DNA of 27,951 nucleotides from an uncultured Corynebacterium sp. (GCF_946222985.1 NZ_CAMIFY010000038.1:1-27951); one strand, 5' to 3'. Positions 1-7,544 are shown, counted from the stretch's first letter. The notes: generated from the letters alone by a model not told the origin. Translations and numbers: made by a program.

Positions 1-230
1 ATGCTCCTCATCCTCCCGTGGATTCAGAGCCTCCACCAGACCCGGGGCGATTCACCCCGGCCGTTCTCGAACCCGGTGAACGGACGGGCAGGTATCGCCG
101 GGGTACGGACACTTTGCTGGTCAATCCGGACGGCACATCCCGCATAAGCGTCGAAGATCTCGCTGTCGCCGGCGTCGACGCGTTGGATGAACCCTTCGTG
201 GGACAGCACATCACCGTCGCCGAGATCTAG
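1..230 (+). CDS. 3' end of an NAD(P)-binding oxidoreductase (NmrA/atypical SDR type), start outside the window
   Basis: The reading frame is open from the left edge and stops with TAG at 228-230. The last 55 or so residues contain PGERTGRYRRGTDTLL, then SRISVEDLAVAGVDALDEP, then a short HITVAEI tail. This matches the usual C-terminus of small NmrA-like NAD(P)-binding oxidoreductases, where a glycine-rich turn is followed by a 'SRIS-ED-A' helix and a final strand. The nucleotide-binding N-terminal half is not in the window, so neither cofactor nor substrate can be stated. Such genes often sit beside HxlR regulators, and an HxlR gene lies 4 kb away here. The very first codons (proline-rich) do not look typical of the family, so part of the gene may be altered. 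A weak GC hairpin (250-264) lies 20 bp after the stop. Confidence 0.55.
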   Translation, partial: APHPPVDSEPPPDPGRFTPAVLEPGERTGRYRRGTDTLLVNPDGTSRISVEDLAVAGVDALDEPFVGQHITVAEI

Positions 231-288
231 CCTCGGCAAACGTCGAGAACCGCGGCAGTCGCGGCACCGAAGATCTGCCACGGGAGCC

Positions 289-317
289 GATCGCCGAGCC
301 CGCCCATCACCGCGACG
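289..317 (+). repeat. 29-bp perfect direct repeat, copy 1
   Basis: The 29 bases at 289-317 are identical to those at 4695-4723 in the same orientation (first bases GATCGCCGAGCCCGCC). Identity stops abruptly on both sides. This copy is non-coding, lying between the partial oxidoreductase gene and the 3' end of the MFS gene. The other copy encodes part of the C-terminal tail of the HxlR regulator. The bracketed 4.4 kb holds only efflux, detoxification and regulatory genes. Confidence 0.9.
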
Positions 318-363
318 AATGCTCGACGGGGGAGCGAACTCCGCCGATGCGACAGGGGAAAAG

Positions 364-1608
364 TCAAAGCCCGGTGTCGTCGACGTCGCGCGTGCCGTCC
401 CTCGTCGATGTGCCGGCATCGTCGCTCGCTGATGGGGATTTGATGAACACCCCGGTGGCCGCGAGTACCGCCGCGCACCAGAAGGCGACCGTCGGGGACG
501 ACTGGTCGATGATCAGGCCGAGCGCCGAGGAGGCGAGTGCCTGCCCCAACGCGATCGAAAGGAACGCCAGGCCCACGCCTCGCGCCGGTGATCGGAAGAT
601 TCTGGTGGCCCAGACGAGCAGAACACCCGTGGCCGCGATGTAACCAGCTCCAAATACTCCGATCGCCACGATCGCAACGGCGAAATTCCCGGGGACCGCC
701 GCGAGGGCAGCCGTCGACGCAGCGAGCATCAGCAGCACGATCGACCAGGACGGTCGCAGTTTCAATCGATCGATCAGGTCGCCGGAGAAGGCCCCCGCCA
801 GCCCGCACACGCCAAGCGCTATCCATGCCACGGTCGACGACTGTTGATCGTGTTCTCCGGCCGTGACCAGCAGATCTTGCCCGAATGTCCACGTCGCGGC
901 ACTTGCGCCGCCCATGATCAGGCCGGCGGACACCAAAGCAATAACGCCCGGTGGAAGCCATCGGGTGGCGAACGGGGACGATTGCTCGTCAGTCGGGTTC
1001 ACGGTGCGCCCCGAAGGAACGGTGAATGCCACCCAAACGGTCACGGCGGCGGCGAGGACGCTGAATGCCATCCATGCGATGCGCCAGTGTTCTTGAGCGA
1101 TCAGCGCCACCGGGCCAGATACGGCGACTCCCAGGCCGGTCCCGGCGTTGACGATGGTTTGCGTGCGATCGCGCAGTTGCTTCGCGACGACGTGCGCGAT
1201 GGCGTGGGCCAAGGGCGGGGACGCGACGCCGGTGCTGCTGCCCGCGATGATGACACCGGCTGCGAGAACCCCACTGGTGGGTGCTGCGGCGATCAACGCC
1301 ATTCCCGACGCGGCCAAGGTGCCTGCCGACAAGCAGACTGCCCGCGCTCCGAATTTCGGGGTGGCCACGGTCGCGGCGATGATGCCGAGGCAGTAAGCCA
1401 CGTAACTCCCCGAGGCGATGGTCCCGGCAGTCGCCGAAGACAGATCGAAGGCGTCGCGGAATGCCGGGACGAATAGTCCGTATGCGAACCGCGCCAGGCC
1501 GTAACACGCGGCCACGAGCGACATTCCTGCCGCCGCGAGCGAAAGAACTCGGGTACTGCTCGACGTGCCTTTCCCTTGTCGGGACCGGAGTGGGTAAACG
1601 TTCGGCAT
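364..1608 (-). CDS. Major facilitator superfamily transporter (drug-exporter-like)
   Basis: A 414-residue membrane protein with about 12 hydrophobic segments, the usual MFS length. The first segment contains LARFAYGLFVPAFRDAF, resembling YbfB/YjiJ-like and AraJ-like exporters. The loop between helices 2 and 3 carries a weak form of the MFS signature. The start at 1608 has a good upstream purine tract (AGGAAGGGG on the minus strand). The gene is divergent from a TetR regulator, with 102 bp between starts and a near-palindrome in between, the standard layout for a repressor-controlled exporter. The substrate is not readable from sequence. Base composition is visibly less GC-biased than in the genes to the right, which would fit acquisition by transfer. 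The C-terminal 25 residues are hydrophilic and Asp/Thr/Arg-rich. Confidence 0.85.
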   Translation of the reverse strand: MPNVYPLRSRQGKGTSSSTRVLSLAAAGMSLVAACYGLARFAYGLFVPAFRDAFDLSSATAGTIASGSYVAYCLGIIAATVATPKFGARAVCLSAGTLAASGMALIAAAPTSGVLAAGVIIAGSSTGVASPPLAHAIAHVVAKQLRDRTQTIVNAGTGLGVAVSGPVALIAQEHWRIAWMAFSVLAAAVTVWVAFTVPSGRTVNPTDEQSSPFATRWLPPGVIALVSAGLIMGGASAATWTFGQDLLVTAGEHDQQSSTVAWIALGVCGLAGAFSGDLIDRLKLRPSWSIVLLMLAASTAALAAVPGNFAVAIVAIGVFGAGYIAATGVLLVWATRIFRSPARGVGLAFLSIALGQALASSALGLIIDQSSPTVAFWCAAVLAATGVFIKSPSASDDAGTSTRDGTRDVDDTGL

Positions 1609-1649
1609 GGGGCTGCCCCTTCCTGGAGATGCATCCGACGGCCTTCAAC

Positions 1650-1665
1650 TTCACAGATCAGTGAA
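1650..1665. promoter_or_regulatory. Candidate TetR operator between the MFS and TetR genes
   Basis: TTCACAGATCAGTGAA is a 16-bp near-perfect palindrome: arms TTCAC/GTGAA with a GATC core, and only the A/A pair flanking the core unpaired. It sits roughly mid-way between the two divergent starts, 42 bp upstream of the MFS start and 46 bp upstream of the TetR start, so one bound dimer could control both. A second short palindrome (ACCGGT, 1688-1693) lies just before the TetR ribosome-binding site. No binding data are available. Confidence 0.5.
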
Positions 1666-1710
1666 TGTCTTGGATGACGGTACACTAACCGGTATATGAA
1701 GGGAGTTCGG

Positions 1711-2274
1711 ATGATGGAGTTGAGCCTTGCCCCGATGACACCTGGGGCGGAGAAAATCCTGGAAGCGGCATCGCGGTTGTTCTACGACCAGGGGATCCAT
1801 GCAACTGGTGTCGATGCCATCGCGGCGGAAGCCGGCATCACGAAACGCACCCTCTACGATCGTTTCGGCTCGAAGGATTCCCTGGTTGAGGCATATCTGA
1901 CGCGCAGGCATGAACATTGGTGGCAGCGGTGGATGCGCCGGGTGGAGGAGTCTCCGTCACACGGTGCCTTGACGGTGTTCGACGCTTACGTGGAGGATGC
2001 TCCGCTGACGGATCGGGGGTGCGCCTTCCTTAACGCCGCTGGGGAACTGGGTTCGAATCACGTCGGCATGACCGTGATTCGACGTCATAAGCGGCTGGTG
2101 AGGGAGAAGATCGAGAGCTTGCTGAGTGCGGAAGGACGTGTGGACGCCGCTGAATTGGCGGAGCACATCTTCTTGTTGCTTGAGGGGGCAGTGGCGCATC
2201 GGGGTGTCGATGGAGAGCCCACTCGCCTCCGGCAGGCGCGACGTATCGCGGAGAGGCTGCTGGAAAACACCTGA
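1711..2274 (+). CDS. TetR/AcrR-family transcriptional regulator
   Basis: A 187-residue one-domain regulator. Residues 10-58 form the TetR helix-turn-helix: helix 1 around ILEAASRLFYDQG, then GVDAIAAEAGITKRTLYDRFGSKDSL, which has the typical 'T-x-x-x-Y-x-x-F-x-S-K' recognition segment. The remainder is a helical ligand-binding domain with no recognised signature. The start at 1711 is preferred because GAAGGGAG (1698-1705) lies 5 bp upstream; a start at 1696 would add five residues but has no clear ribosome-binding site. It probably represses the divergent MFS gene and itself through the 1650-1665 palindrome, with an exported compound as inducer (inference). It converges with the epoxide hydrolase gene, 82 bp between stops. 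Confidence 0.88.
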   Translation: MMELSLAPMTPGAEKILEAASRLFYDQGIHATGVDAIAAEAGITKRTLYDRFGSKDSLVEAYLTRRHEHWWQRWMRRVEESPSHGALTVFDAYVEDAPLTDRGCAFLNAAGELGSNHVGMTVIRRHKRLVREKIESLLSAEGRVDAAELAEHIFLLLEGAVAHRGVDGEPTRLRQARRIAERLLENT

Positions 2275-2356
2275 GGTCTCTTACCGAAACGTGTTCGCCG
2301 GCAAGGCTTCATGCCAGGTCCTCGTCCGGAGTCGAGAGGCGCGGAGGGGACCAGCC

Positions 2357-3520
2357 TCACCGTGCGGCAAGGACGGAGGCGAGGCCCTTCCTCAGATCGT
2401 CGATGAAGTCGTCCGGCACCTCCAGGGCCGGAAAATGGCCCCCGGCCGGCGGTTCGGCCCATCGGACGATCCGGCGGTAGCGCCGTTCGGCCCAGGGTCT
2501 CGGGCACAGTGAACCGGCGTCGGCCGGGTACATGGTGATCGCGGCCGGAACGTCGACGTGCAGGTGGGGGTCGAGGGCACCGTGGCTTTCGCGGTAGATG
2601 CGCGCCGACGACGCCCCGGTCCGGGTCAGCCAATACAGGGTGACGGTGTCCAGGATGCGATCCCGGTTCATCGTTTCGAACGGACCATCGGCGGTGTCGC
2701 TCCATTCGGCGAACTTGTCGAGGATCCATGCGAGCAGCCCCACGGGTGAATCGACCAGGGAGTACCCGATCGTCTGGGGCGCGGACTCCTGAATTTTCGC
2801 GTACGCGGCGCGCCGCGACCAGAACTCTCGATTCACCTCCGCCCGGTTTCGGTCGGCGTCGGTCAGCTCGTCGAGCACGGTCCCCGGCGGCCCTTGCGCG
2901 TAGGTCGTGTGGATGCCCATGACGTTGTCGGGGAACCGGCCACCGAGGATCGTCGTGATCACGCCGCCCCAGTCGCCGCCATGGGCGAGGAATCGGGGAT
3001 GACCGATGCGGGTCATCAACTCGACCCAGGCGGCCGCGATCTTTTCGACGCCCCAACCGGCCACCGCGGGCCGGTCGCTGAATCCGAACCCCGGCAACGA
3101 CGGGACGACGACGTGGAACGCGGGTGCATCCGGCTCGGCGGGATCGGCGAGTCGGTCGATGACGTCGATGAATTCCGCGATGCTGCTGGGCCAGCCGTGC
3201 GTCATCAGCAAAGGCGTCGCATCGGGCCGGGGTGACCTTCGGTGGAGGAAATGGATTCCCACGCCGTCGATGACGGTGCGGAACTGGCCGAATTCTCCCA
3301 GGCGCCGTTCGAACACGCGCCAGTCGTAGTCGTGGCGCCAGTAGTCGATGAGGTCGACGAGGTCGGAGAGCGGGACGCCCTGGTCCCACCGATCGCGGCC
3401 GCTCGTCGTTTCGGCTTCCGGGAGACGTGCCCGGTCCAACCGGGAGCGCAGATCTCGAAGATCGGCGTCGTCGAACGGGGCGTGCAACGCTTGGATCGAG
3501 TCGGTGTCGGGGGCGGTCAT
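2357..3520 (-). CDS. Epoxide hydrolase (alpha/beta-hydrolase with EHN N-terminal domain)
   Basis: A 387-residue protein of the microsomal/bacterial epoxide hydrolase type. Residues 8-115 match the EHN domain (PFDDADLRDLRSRLDRARLP, then a WRHDYDWR segment). The hydrolase core follows: HGWP (108-111) for the oxyanion hole, nucleophile Asp183 in HGGDWGG, a lid Tyr near 309 (ARIYRES) and the charge-relay His362 in GGHFPALE. These residues fit hydrolysis of epoxides to diols through an aspartyl ester. The start at 3520 gives an ATGA overlap (3517-3520) with the upstream oxidoreductase, so the two are translationally coupled. A longer frame from 3577 is open but lies inside that gene. The context suggests removal of reactive electrophiles. 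Homologues sometimes have other hydrolase substrates. Confidence 0.9.
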   Translation of the reverse strand: MTAPDTDSIQALHAPFDDADLRDLRSRLDRARLPEAETTSGRDRWDQGVPLSDLVDLIDYWRHDYDWRVFERRLGEFGQFRTVIDGVGIHFLHRRSPRPDATPLLMTHGWPSSIAEFIDVIDRLADPAEPDAPAFHVVVPSLPGFGFSDRPAVAGWGVEKIAAAWVELMTRIGHPRFLAHGGDWGGVITTILGGRFPDNVMGIHTTYAQGPPGTVLDELTDADRNRAEVNREFWSRRAAYAKIQESAPQTIGYSLVDSPVGLLAWILDKFAEWSDTADGPFETMNRDRILDTVTLYWLTRTGASSARIYRESHGALDPHLHVDVPAAITMYPADAGSLCPRPWAERRYRRIVRWAEPPAGGHFPALEVPDDFIDDLRKGLASVLAAR

Positions 3521-4290
3521 GAGATGTGGATGTCCAATCCGGTTTCTCCCGGACGGACGGAATCGACCAGGGTCCACTCGTCGGTGTATTCGCCCTGGAA
3601 TTGCGGGCGGTAGGCGATGGGGGAGTCGGTGAAGAACGCCGTCAATCGACGATCCAGGTCATCGCGGACGTCGCCGAACGATTCCGGAGTGATGCGGTCC
3701 GCGGATGGGATGGCCATCGGGGGAAGAACGTCGAATCCGGTGTAGGCCAGGGTGCCGTGCAGCAATCCGAACAGCATCTGGTGCAATTCTCCGCTCTTGC
3801 CGCGGGGGCCGATCGCGCCGGGCCGATCTCCGAGGGTGGTGACCACCAGCGCGCGTTTTCCGCGGAACGGGCCCTGCTCGAATCGCAGCCGTTTGCCGGT
3901 GTCCGGGTCGGTGCCGAAGGCGAAACCGGCGTGGAGCACCCGGTCGAACCAGCCCTTGAGGATGGCCGGGGTGCCGTACCACCACAGCGGAAACTGCAGG
4001 ACGAGGCCGTCCGCCTCGAGGATCTTGCGTTGCTCCGCCACCACGTCGGCGGGCAGGCGGCCGTCGGCGTGTGCCTCCCGCACGTCCCGGCTGGGATCGA
4101 AGTCGTCGGGATCGTCGACGAATCCGCGGCCGTCGAGAACCGGATTCCACCCCATGCCGTAGAGATCGGATTCCAGCACGCGGTGCCCGCGCCGGCGCAA
4201 CGATGCGATGGCGTGGTCGCGGAGGCTCGCGTTCAGCGAGTGCGGTGACGGGTGAGCGCTGACCCAGAGGATCGTCGACGGTGAGTGCAT
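3517..4290 (-). CDS. NAD(P)H-dependent flavin oxidoreductase, flavodoxin fold (NQO1/MdaB type)
   Basis: A 257-residue protein of the Flavodoxin_2 family. Features seen: SAHPSPHSLNASL (FMN/FAD phosphate loop) at the N-terminus, LQFPLWWYGTPAILKGWFDR near residues 97-116 (the hallmark P-L-W-W-x-x-P-A-x-L-K-W-D-R segment), and GKRALVVTTLG. The family transfers two electrons from NAD(P)H to quinones, nitroaromatics or azo dyes through flavin. It is the first gene of a two-gene unit, its stop overlapping the epoxide hydrolase start by ATGA. It is divergent from a DUF24/HxlR regulator, an arrangement known for quinone-responsive systems such as qor2/qorR of C. glutamicum. The C-terminal 30 residues extend beyond the core fold. 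The exact substrate is unknown. Confidence 0.9.
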   Translation of the reverse strand: MHSPSTILWVSAHPSPHSLNASLRDHAIASLRRRGHRVLESDLYGMGWNPVLDGRGFVDDPDDFDPSRDVREAHADGRLPADVVAEQRKILEADGLVLQFPLWWYGTPAILKGWFDRVLHAGFAFGTDPDTGKRLRFEQGPFRGKRALVVTTLGDRPGAIGPRGKSGELHQMLFGLLHGTLAYTGFDVLPPMAIPSADRITPESFGDVRDDLDRRLTAFFTDSPIAYRPQFQGEYTDEWTLVDSVRPGETGLDIHIS

Positions 4291-4325
4291 GAGGGGAACC
4301 CTGGCACGGATCCCGTGAACGCGGA

Positions 4326-4355
4326 AGTACCCACATGATTGGCTGATACGGTCAA
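4326..4355 (-). promoter_or_regulatory. Candidate promoter of the oxidoreductase/epoxide hydrolase unit
   Basis: On the minus strand TTGACC (4355-4350) is followed after 18 bp by GGTACT (4331-4326), about 35 bp before the start codon at 4290. The -35 element is good and the -10 only moderate. The region is shared with the divergent HxlR gene, so a repressor bound here could control both. Confidence 0.3.
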
Positions 4356-4377
4356 TGTTGGCCGTGAGGAGGTTCGA

Positions 4378-4785
4378 ATGCGTGCATCAGTGGAAAAAGC
4401 GTTGGCGGTGTGCCCGGTGGAGGTGGCGGTGTCCGTGCTGGGCGGGACGTGGAAGTTATCGATCGTCAAACAGCTTCTCGAGCACGGCACCCTGCGCACG
4501 GCCGAACTGCGCCGGGCGCTGACGGGCATCAGCGAAAGGACGTTGACCAGGCAGCTCCGGGAGCTGGAGACCGACGGAGTCATCGTCCGAACCGTGTACC
4601 GGGAGGTGCCGCCCCGGGTGGAGTACGGGCTCACCGCTGCGGGTTCGGCGCTGGAGGACGTGGTCGGGGCCATGAACCGCTGGGGCGCCGAATGGATCGC
4701 CGAGCCCGCCCATCACCGCGACGGTGAAGACGGCGAAGACGGCAAAGATGGTGACGACGGCGCTGCGGTCACCGCCGTTCGCTGA
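4378..4785 (+). CDS. HxlR (DUF24)-family winged-helix regulator
   Basis: A 135-residue regulator. Residues 12-95 carry the HxlR signature: CPVEVAVSVLGGTWKLSIVK, the SERTLTRQLRELETDGVIVR recognition helix and wing, and PPRVEYGLTAAGSAL. The single Cys12 lies at the position used for thiol-based sensing of quinones and diamide in YodB/QorR-type proteins. Start 4378 is chosen because GAGGAGG (4366-4372) lies 5 bp upstream. It probably represses the divergent oxidoreductase unit. The C-terminus is odd: it runs through copy 2 of the 29-bp repeat, then into an acidic GEDGEDGKDGDDG tail encoded by short tandem repeats. The gene overlaps the 3' end of the convergent GntR gene by 17 bp, so the tail may be a recent 3' alteration. 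Confidence 0.88.
   Translation: MRASVEKALAVCPVEVAVSVLGGTWKLSIVKQLLEHGTLRTAELRRALTGISERTLTRQLRELETDGVIVRTVYREVPPRVEYGLTAAGSALEDVVGAMNRWGAEWIAEPAHHRDGEDGEDGKDGDDGAAVTAVR
4695..4723 (+). repeat. 29-bp perfect direct repeat, copy 2
   Basis: This is an exact copy of 289-317 in the same orientation. Here it encodes the segment IAEPAHHRD of the HxlR protein and is followed by GAAGACGGC-like short repeats (4725-4760). Confidence 0.9.
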
Positions 4786-5485
4786 ACCCGTAGAACCACA
4801 TGATGTGCTCCCTGAGCAGGTCCGCGGCCTCGGCGCCGCGCCGTTCCCGCACCGCACGGAAGATCTCCCGGTGCTGCTTTTGCAGGGAGGCGCTGATCTC
4901 CGCCCAGTTCTCGAGCCCCGACACCGTCTCCTGGACGTAGCCGATCGTCGCCTGGCGCAGCGACGCCATGACGGTTTCCACGACCACGTTGCCGGCCAGC
5001 GAGGCCAGCAGGACGTGGAACTCGGCGTCGGTGGCGTGGAACTCGCGCGCGGGCAGCTCGGGGTCGTCCATGACGTCGAGCAGTTTCTCCGCCCGCTCGA
5101 GGATCCGTTCCCGCTCCGGGTAGTCCGGTGCGGCCGCGGCTTCCACGGCCGACTGGGTCTCCAACAGCAGACGGGTCTGCACGAGGTCCCGGACCGGAAG
5201 AGAACGCGTGGCGACGTGCATGCGAAGCGCCCACGCCAGTGCCGCGGACGGTTCCGAAATCACCACGGCCCCGGCCTTCGGGCCGGAGCCGGTGGCGGAA
5301 CGGACCAGGCCCATCGCGTCGAGGACCCGGATCGCCTCGCGGACCGAGGCCCGGGAGATGCCGAATCGTTCGGCGAACTGCCGCTCCCCGGGGAGCTTGT
5401 CGCCCACCGAGATCTCCCCGCTGCGGAGACGCTCCTCCAGCCAATCGAGGACGACGGTGTAGGCGCGGGACGTGGTGGCGGGCAT
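4769..5485 (-). CDS. lldR: FadR-type GntR regulator of lactate utilisation (LldR-like)
   Basis: A 238-residue protein. The N-terminal GntR winged helix includes LPGERQFAERFGISRASVREAIRVLDAMGLV. The C-terminal FCD domain shows the metal/ligand set Asp-x3-His (ATDAEFH), a later His (KQHREIF) and a final His (LLREHIMWF). FCD regulators of this branch include LldR, which is released from DNA by lactate. The start at 5485 has AGGAGG nine bases upstream; an in-frame GTG at 5518 is less likely. The gene lies 57 bp downstream of the lactate permease on the same strand, so they are probably cotranscribed. Two TGGT-N3-ACCA-type sites in the lctP-lutA gap are its likely targets. Assignment as the lactate regulator rests on family plus context. 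Confidence 0.85.
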   Translation of the reverse strand: MPATTSRAYTVVLDWLEERLRSGEISVGDKLPGERQFAERFGISRASVREAIRVLDAMGLVRSATGSGPKAGAVVISEPSAALAWALRMHVATRSLPVRDLVQTRLLLETQSAVEAAAAPDYPERERILERAEKLLDVMDDPELPAREFHATDAEFHVLLASLAGNVVVETVMASLRQATIGYVQETVSGLENWAEISASLQKQHREIFRAVRERRGAEAADLLREHIMWFYGFSERR

Positions 5486-5542
5486 GGTCGGGGGCCTCCT
5501 GGCGAAAACGACTTTCACCGATGATAGGCCCCGGTCGGCCCG

Positions 5543-7330
5543 TCAGACTCGGGCGGGCACTTTCGCGGGCGCGTCCTTGCGCCACAGCCAGCGGGCGAGG
5601 AAGCCCAGGCCCACGACGATCATCGCGAGCATGACGGTGCCGAGGTTGAGCCCGAACCCGTTGATGAACAGGTAGGCGACGGCGCCGCCGGCCAGGCAGT
5701 AGTAGGTGGTCACGAGGATGGTTTGGCGCAGCAGGTCGCCCTCGCGGCCGAGCAGGCCGACGGTGGCGGAGGCGGCGACGATGTTGTGGATGGCGATGGG
5801 GTTGCCGCCGGCGCCGCCGATGGCCTGCGTGGCCACGATCAGCTCCGGCCGCTCGAGGCCGATGGCGACGCCCGTGGAGTACTGGAACTGGGAGAACGTC
5901 AGGTTGGAGACGGTGTTGGAGCCCGCGATGAAGGCGCCGAGCGCGCCGATCCACGGGGCGATGACCGGCCACGCGGAGCCGGAGATCAGTGCCGCTCCCT
6001 CGGCGAGGGTCACCGGCATGCTCGACAACCCGGATTCGTTGAGCGACGGGCCGGACTGGATGAGCACGCGCACCAGCGGCACGGCGAAGACGAGCGCCGC
6101 GGCGGTGCCGGCGATCTGGCCGCCCGACACGCGCAGCGTCTCCCTGATCTGCGCGCCGTTCATCCGGTGGAGGACGTAGGCGAACACCGAGGTCAGGATG
6201 AGCACGAAGCCGGGCAGGTAGAAGGGCTGGACGGTGGTCGAGACCTCGGTGCCCAGGATGTTCTCGAAGGGGATGGCCAGGCCGGTCAGCCATTCCTTCA
6301 GGGGCGCGATGACGCGGGTGGCCACCAGCAGGCCGGCCATGAGGACGTAGGGGGCCCAGGCGCGGGTCAGGGACATGCGGGAGGCGATGTCGGTGGCTTC
6401 GGCGGGTTCGATGGTGCCCATCCAGCGGGCGGGCCAGCTTTCGCGGGGGCCGAAGCGGAAGGTGTCCTTCGGCATGAGGAAGCCCTTGCTCGAGGTGAAC
6501 ATCACCAGCGCAAGGCCGATGATGCCGCCGAACATGGAGGGGAACTCGGGGCCGAGGAATCGGGCGACGAGGAGGTAAGGGACGGTCATCGCCAGGGAGG
6601 CGTAGACGGCGAACGGCCAGATGGCCAGGCCGTCGCGGAAGCGGCGGTTCTCGCCGAAGAAGCCGGTGAGGAGGGTGACGATGATCAGCGGGATGAGCAC
6701 GCCGACGATGGCGTGGATGGCGGCGGTGTAGAAGCCGATGGAGTTGACGAACTCGGGCATGGTCACGCCCAGGACCGAGATCCGCTCGGCGACGGCGGGG
6801 TCGCCGCCGAGCCCGTTGGCCACGCCGACGAGGATCGGGGTGCCCACGGCGCCGAAGCTCACGGGCGTGGACTGGACGATCAGGCCCACCATGACGGCGG
6901 ACATGGCCGGGAAGCCCATGGCCAGCAGCAGAGGCGCGACGACCGCGGCGGTGGTGCCGAAGCCGGAGACGCCCTCGATGAAGGAGCCGAACAGCCAGCC
7001 GATGATGATGGCCTGGATGCGGCGGTCGGCGGAGATGTTGTTGAACCCCGCGCGGATGGTGGCCATCGCCCCGCCCACGGTGAGGGTGGACAGCAGCAGA
7101 AGGGCGCCGAAGACGATGTAGAGCATCGTGCCGGCCACGATGAGGCCCTCGATGGTGGCGGCGACGACGCCGGTGACGCTCATCTGCCAGACGGTGACGG
7201 CGATGATGACGGCCGCGAGGTAGCCGACCGGCATGGCGTGTTTGGCGGGCCATCGGAAGCCTGCGAGCAGGACGCCCACCAGGAGGAGGGGCAGCAGAGC
7301 CAGAAGGCTCAGCACGGCGAGGTTGTCCAT
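5543..7330 (-). CDS. lctP: L-lactate permease, LctP family
   Basis: A 595-residue integral membrane protein with about 13 hydrophobic segments, typical for LctP/LldP lactate:H+ symporters. Family landmarks include AGFRWPAKHAMPVGY near the N-terminus, WLFGSFIEGVSGFGTTAA, a GFPAMSAVMVGLIVQSTPVSFGAVGTP segment in the first half, and GSNTVSNLTFSQFQYSTG and GGAGGNPIAIHNIVAA in the second half. The start at 7330 (MDNLAVLSL) has GGAAAGGAT upstream; an open extension to 7528 lies in the regulatory region and is not coding-like. It imports lactate for the divergent LutABC system. A leader of about 200 nt is predicted between the candidate promoter and this start. Confidence 0.95.
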   Translation of the reverse strand: MDNLAVLSLLALLPLLLVGVLLAGFRWPAKHAMPVGYLAAVIIAVTVWQMSVTGVVAATIEGLIVAGTMLYIVFGALLLLSTLTVGGAMATIRAGFNNISADRRIQAIIIGWLFGSFIEGVSGFGTTAAVVAPLLLAMGFPAMSAVMVGLIVQSTPVSFGAVGTPILVGVANGLGGDPAVAERISVLGVTMPEFVNSIGFYTAAIHAIVGVLIPLIIVTLLTGFFGENRRFRDGLAIWPFAVYASLAMTVPYLLVARFLGPEFPSMFGGIIGLALVMFTSSKGFLMPKDTFRFGPRESWPARWMGTIEPAEATDIASRMSLTRAWAPYVLMAGLLVATRVIAPLKEWLTGLAIPFENILGTEVSTTVQPFYLPGFVLILTSVFAYVLHRMNGAQIRETLRVSGGQIAGTAAALVFAVPLVRVLIQSGPSLNESGLSSMPVTLAEGAALISGSAWPVIAPWIGALGAFIAGSNTVSNLTFSQFQYSTGVAIGLERPELIVATQAIGGAGGNPIAIHNIVAASATVGLLGREGDLLRQTILVTTYYCLAGGAVAYLFINGFGLNLGTVMLAMIVVGLGFLARWLWRKDAPAKVPARV

Positions 7331-7456
7331 GAATCGATCCTTTCCGTGACCGTCCGCGCTGCGCCGGGTGGGGAGGCGGGGGCCGGAGTGAGTCGTGCGG
7401 GATGCGGGTGGTTCGTCCCCGGTCGGGGAGGGAAGCGGTTGTCTGACCGTCGTTGT

Positions 7457-7480
7457 CCGAGGTCGGTCGTCCAACCTCGG
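7457..7480 (-). other. Inverted repeat in the lctP leader and upstream gap
   Basis: The arms CCGAGGT (7457-7463) and ACCTCGG (7474-7480) pair perfectly over a 10-nt loop. The element lies inside the long region (7331-7527) between lctP and its candidate operator. Otherwise that stretch holds only GC-rich sequence with a smaller CCCC/GGGG hairpin near 7417-7428 and no gene. It would fold in the lctP transcript. Its role is unknown. Confidence 0.4.
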
Positions 7481-7527
7481 TGGGATCGCGTCGGGTGCGC
7501 CGTGGGCGGCATCGATTGGTTGATGCA

Positions 7528-7542
7528 TGTGGTCAGTCCACA
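7528..7542. promoter_or_regulatory. GntR/LldR-type operator A (lctP side)
   Basis: TGTGGTCAGTCCACA has TGTGG/CCACA arms around a TCAGT centre. It is close to the TGGT-N3-ACCA consensus of FadR-type lactate regulators, with one deviation in the right half. It lies immediately downstream of the candidate lctP -10 element, where a repressor would block transcription. Confidence 0.7.
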
Positions 7543-7544
7543 GG

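Noticed and set aside
289..4723. Insertion sequence bounded by the 29-bp repeats
   Set aside because: No transposase, integrase or terminal inverted repeats inside; the repeats are direct and one lies within a coding region, so only a generic recombination boundary is supported.
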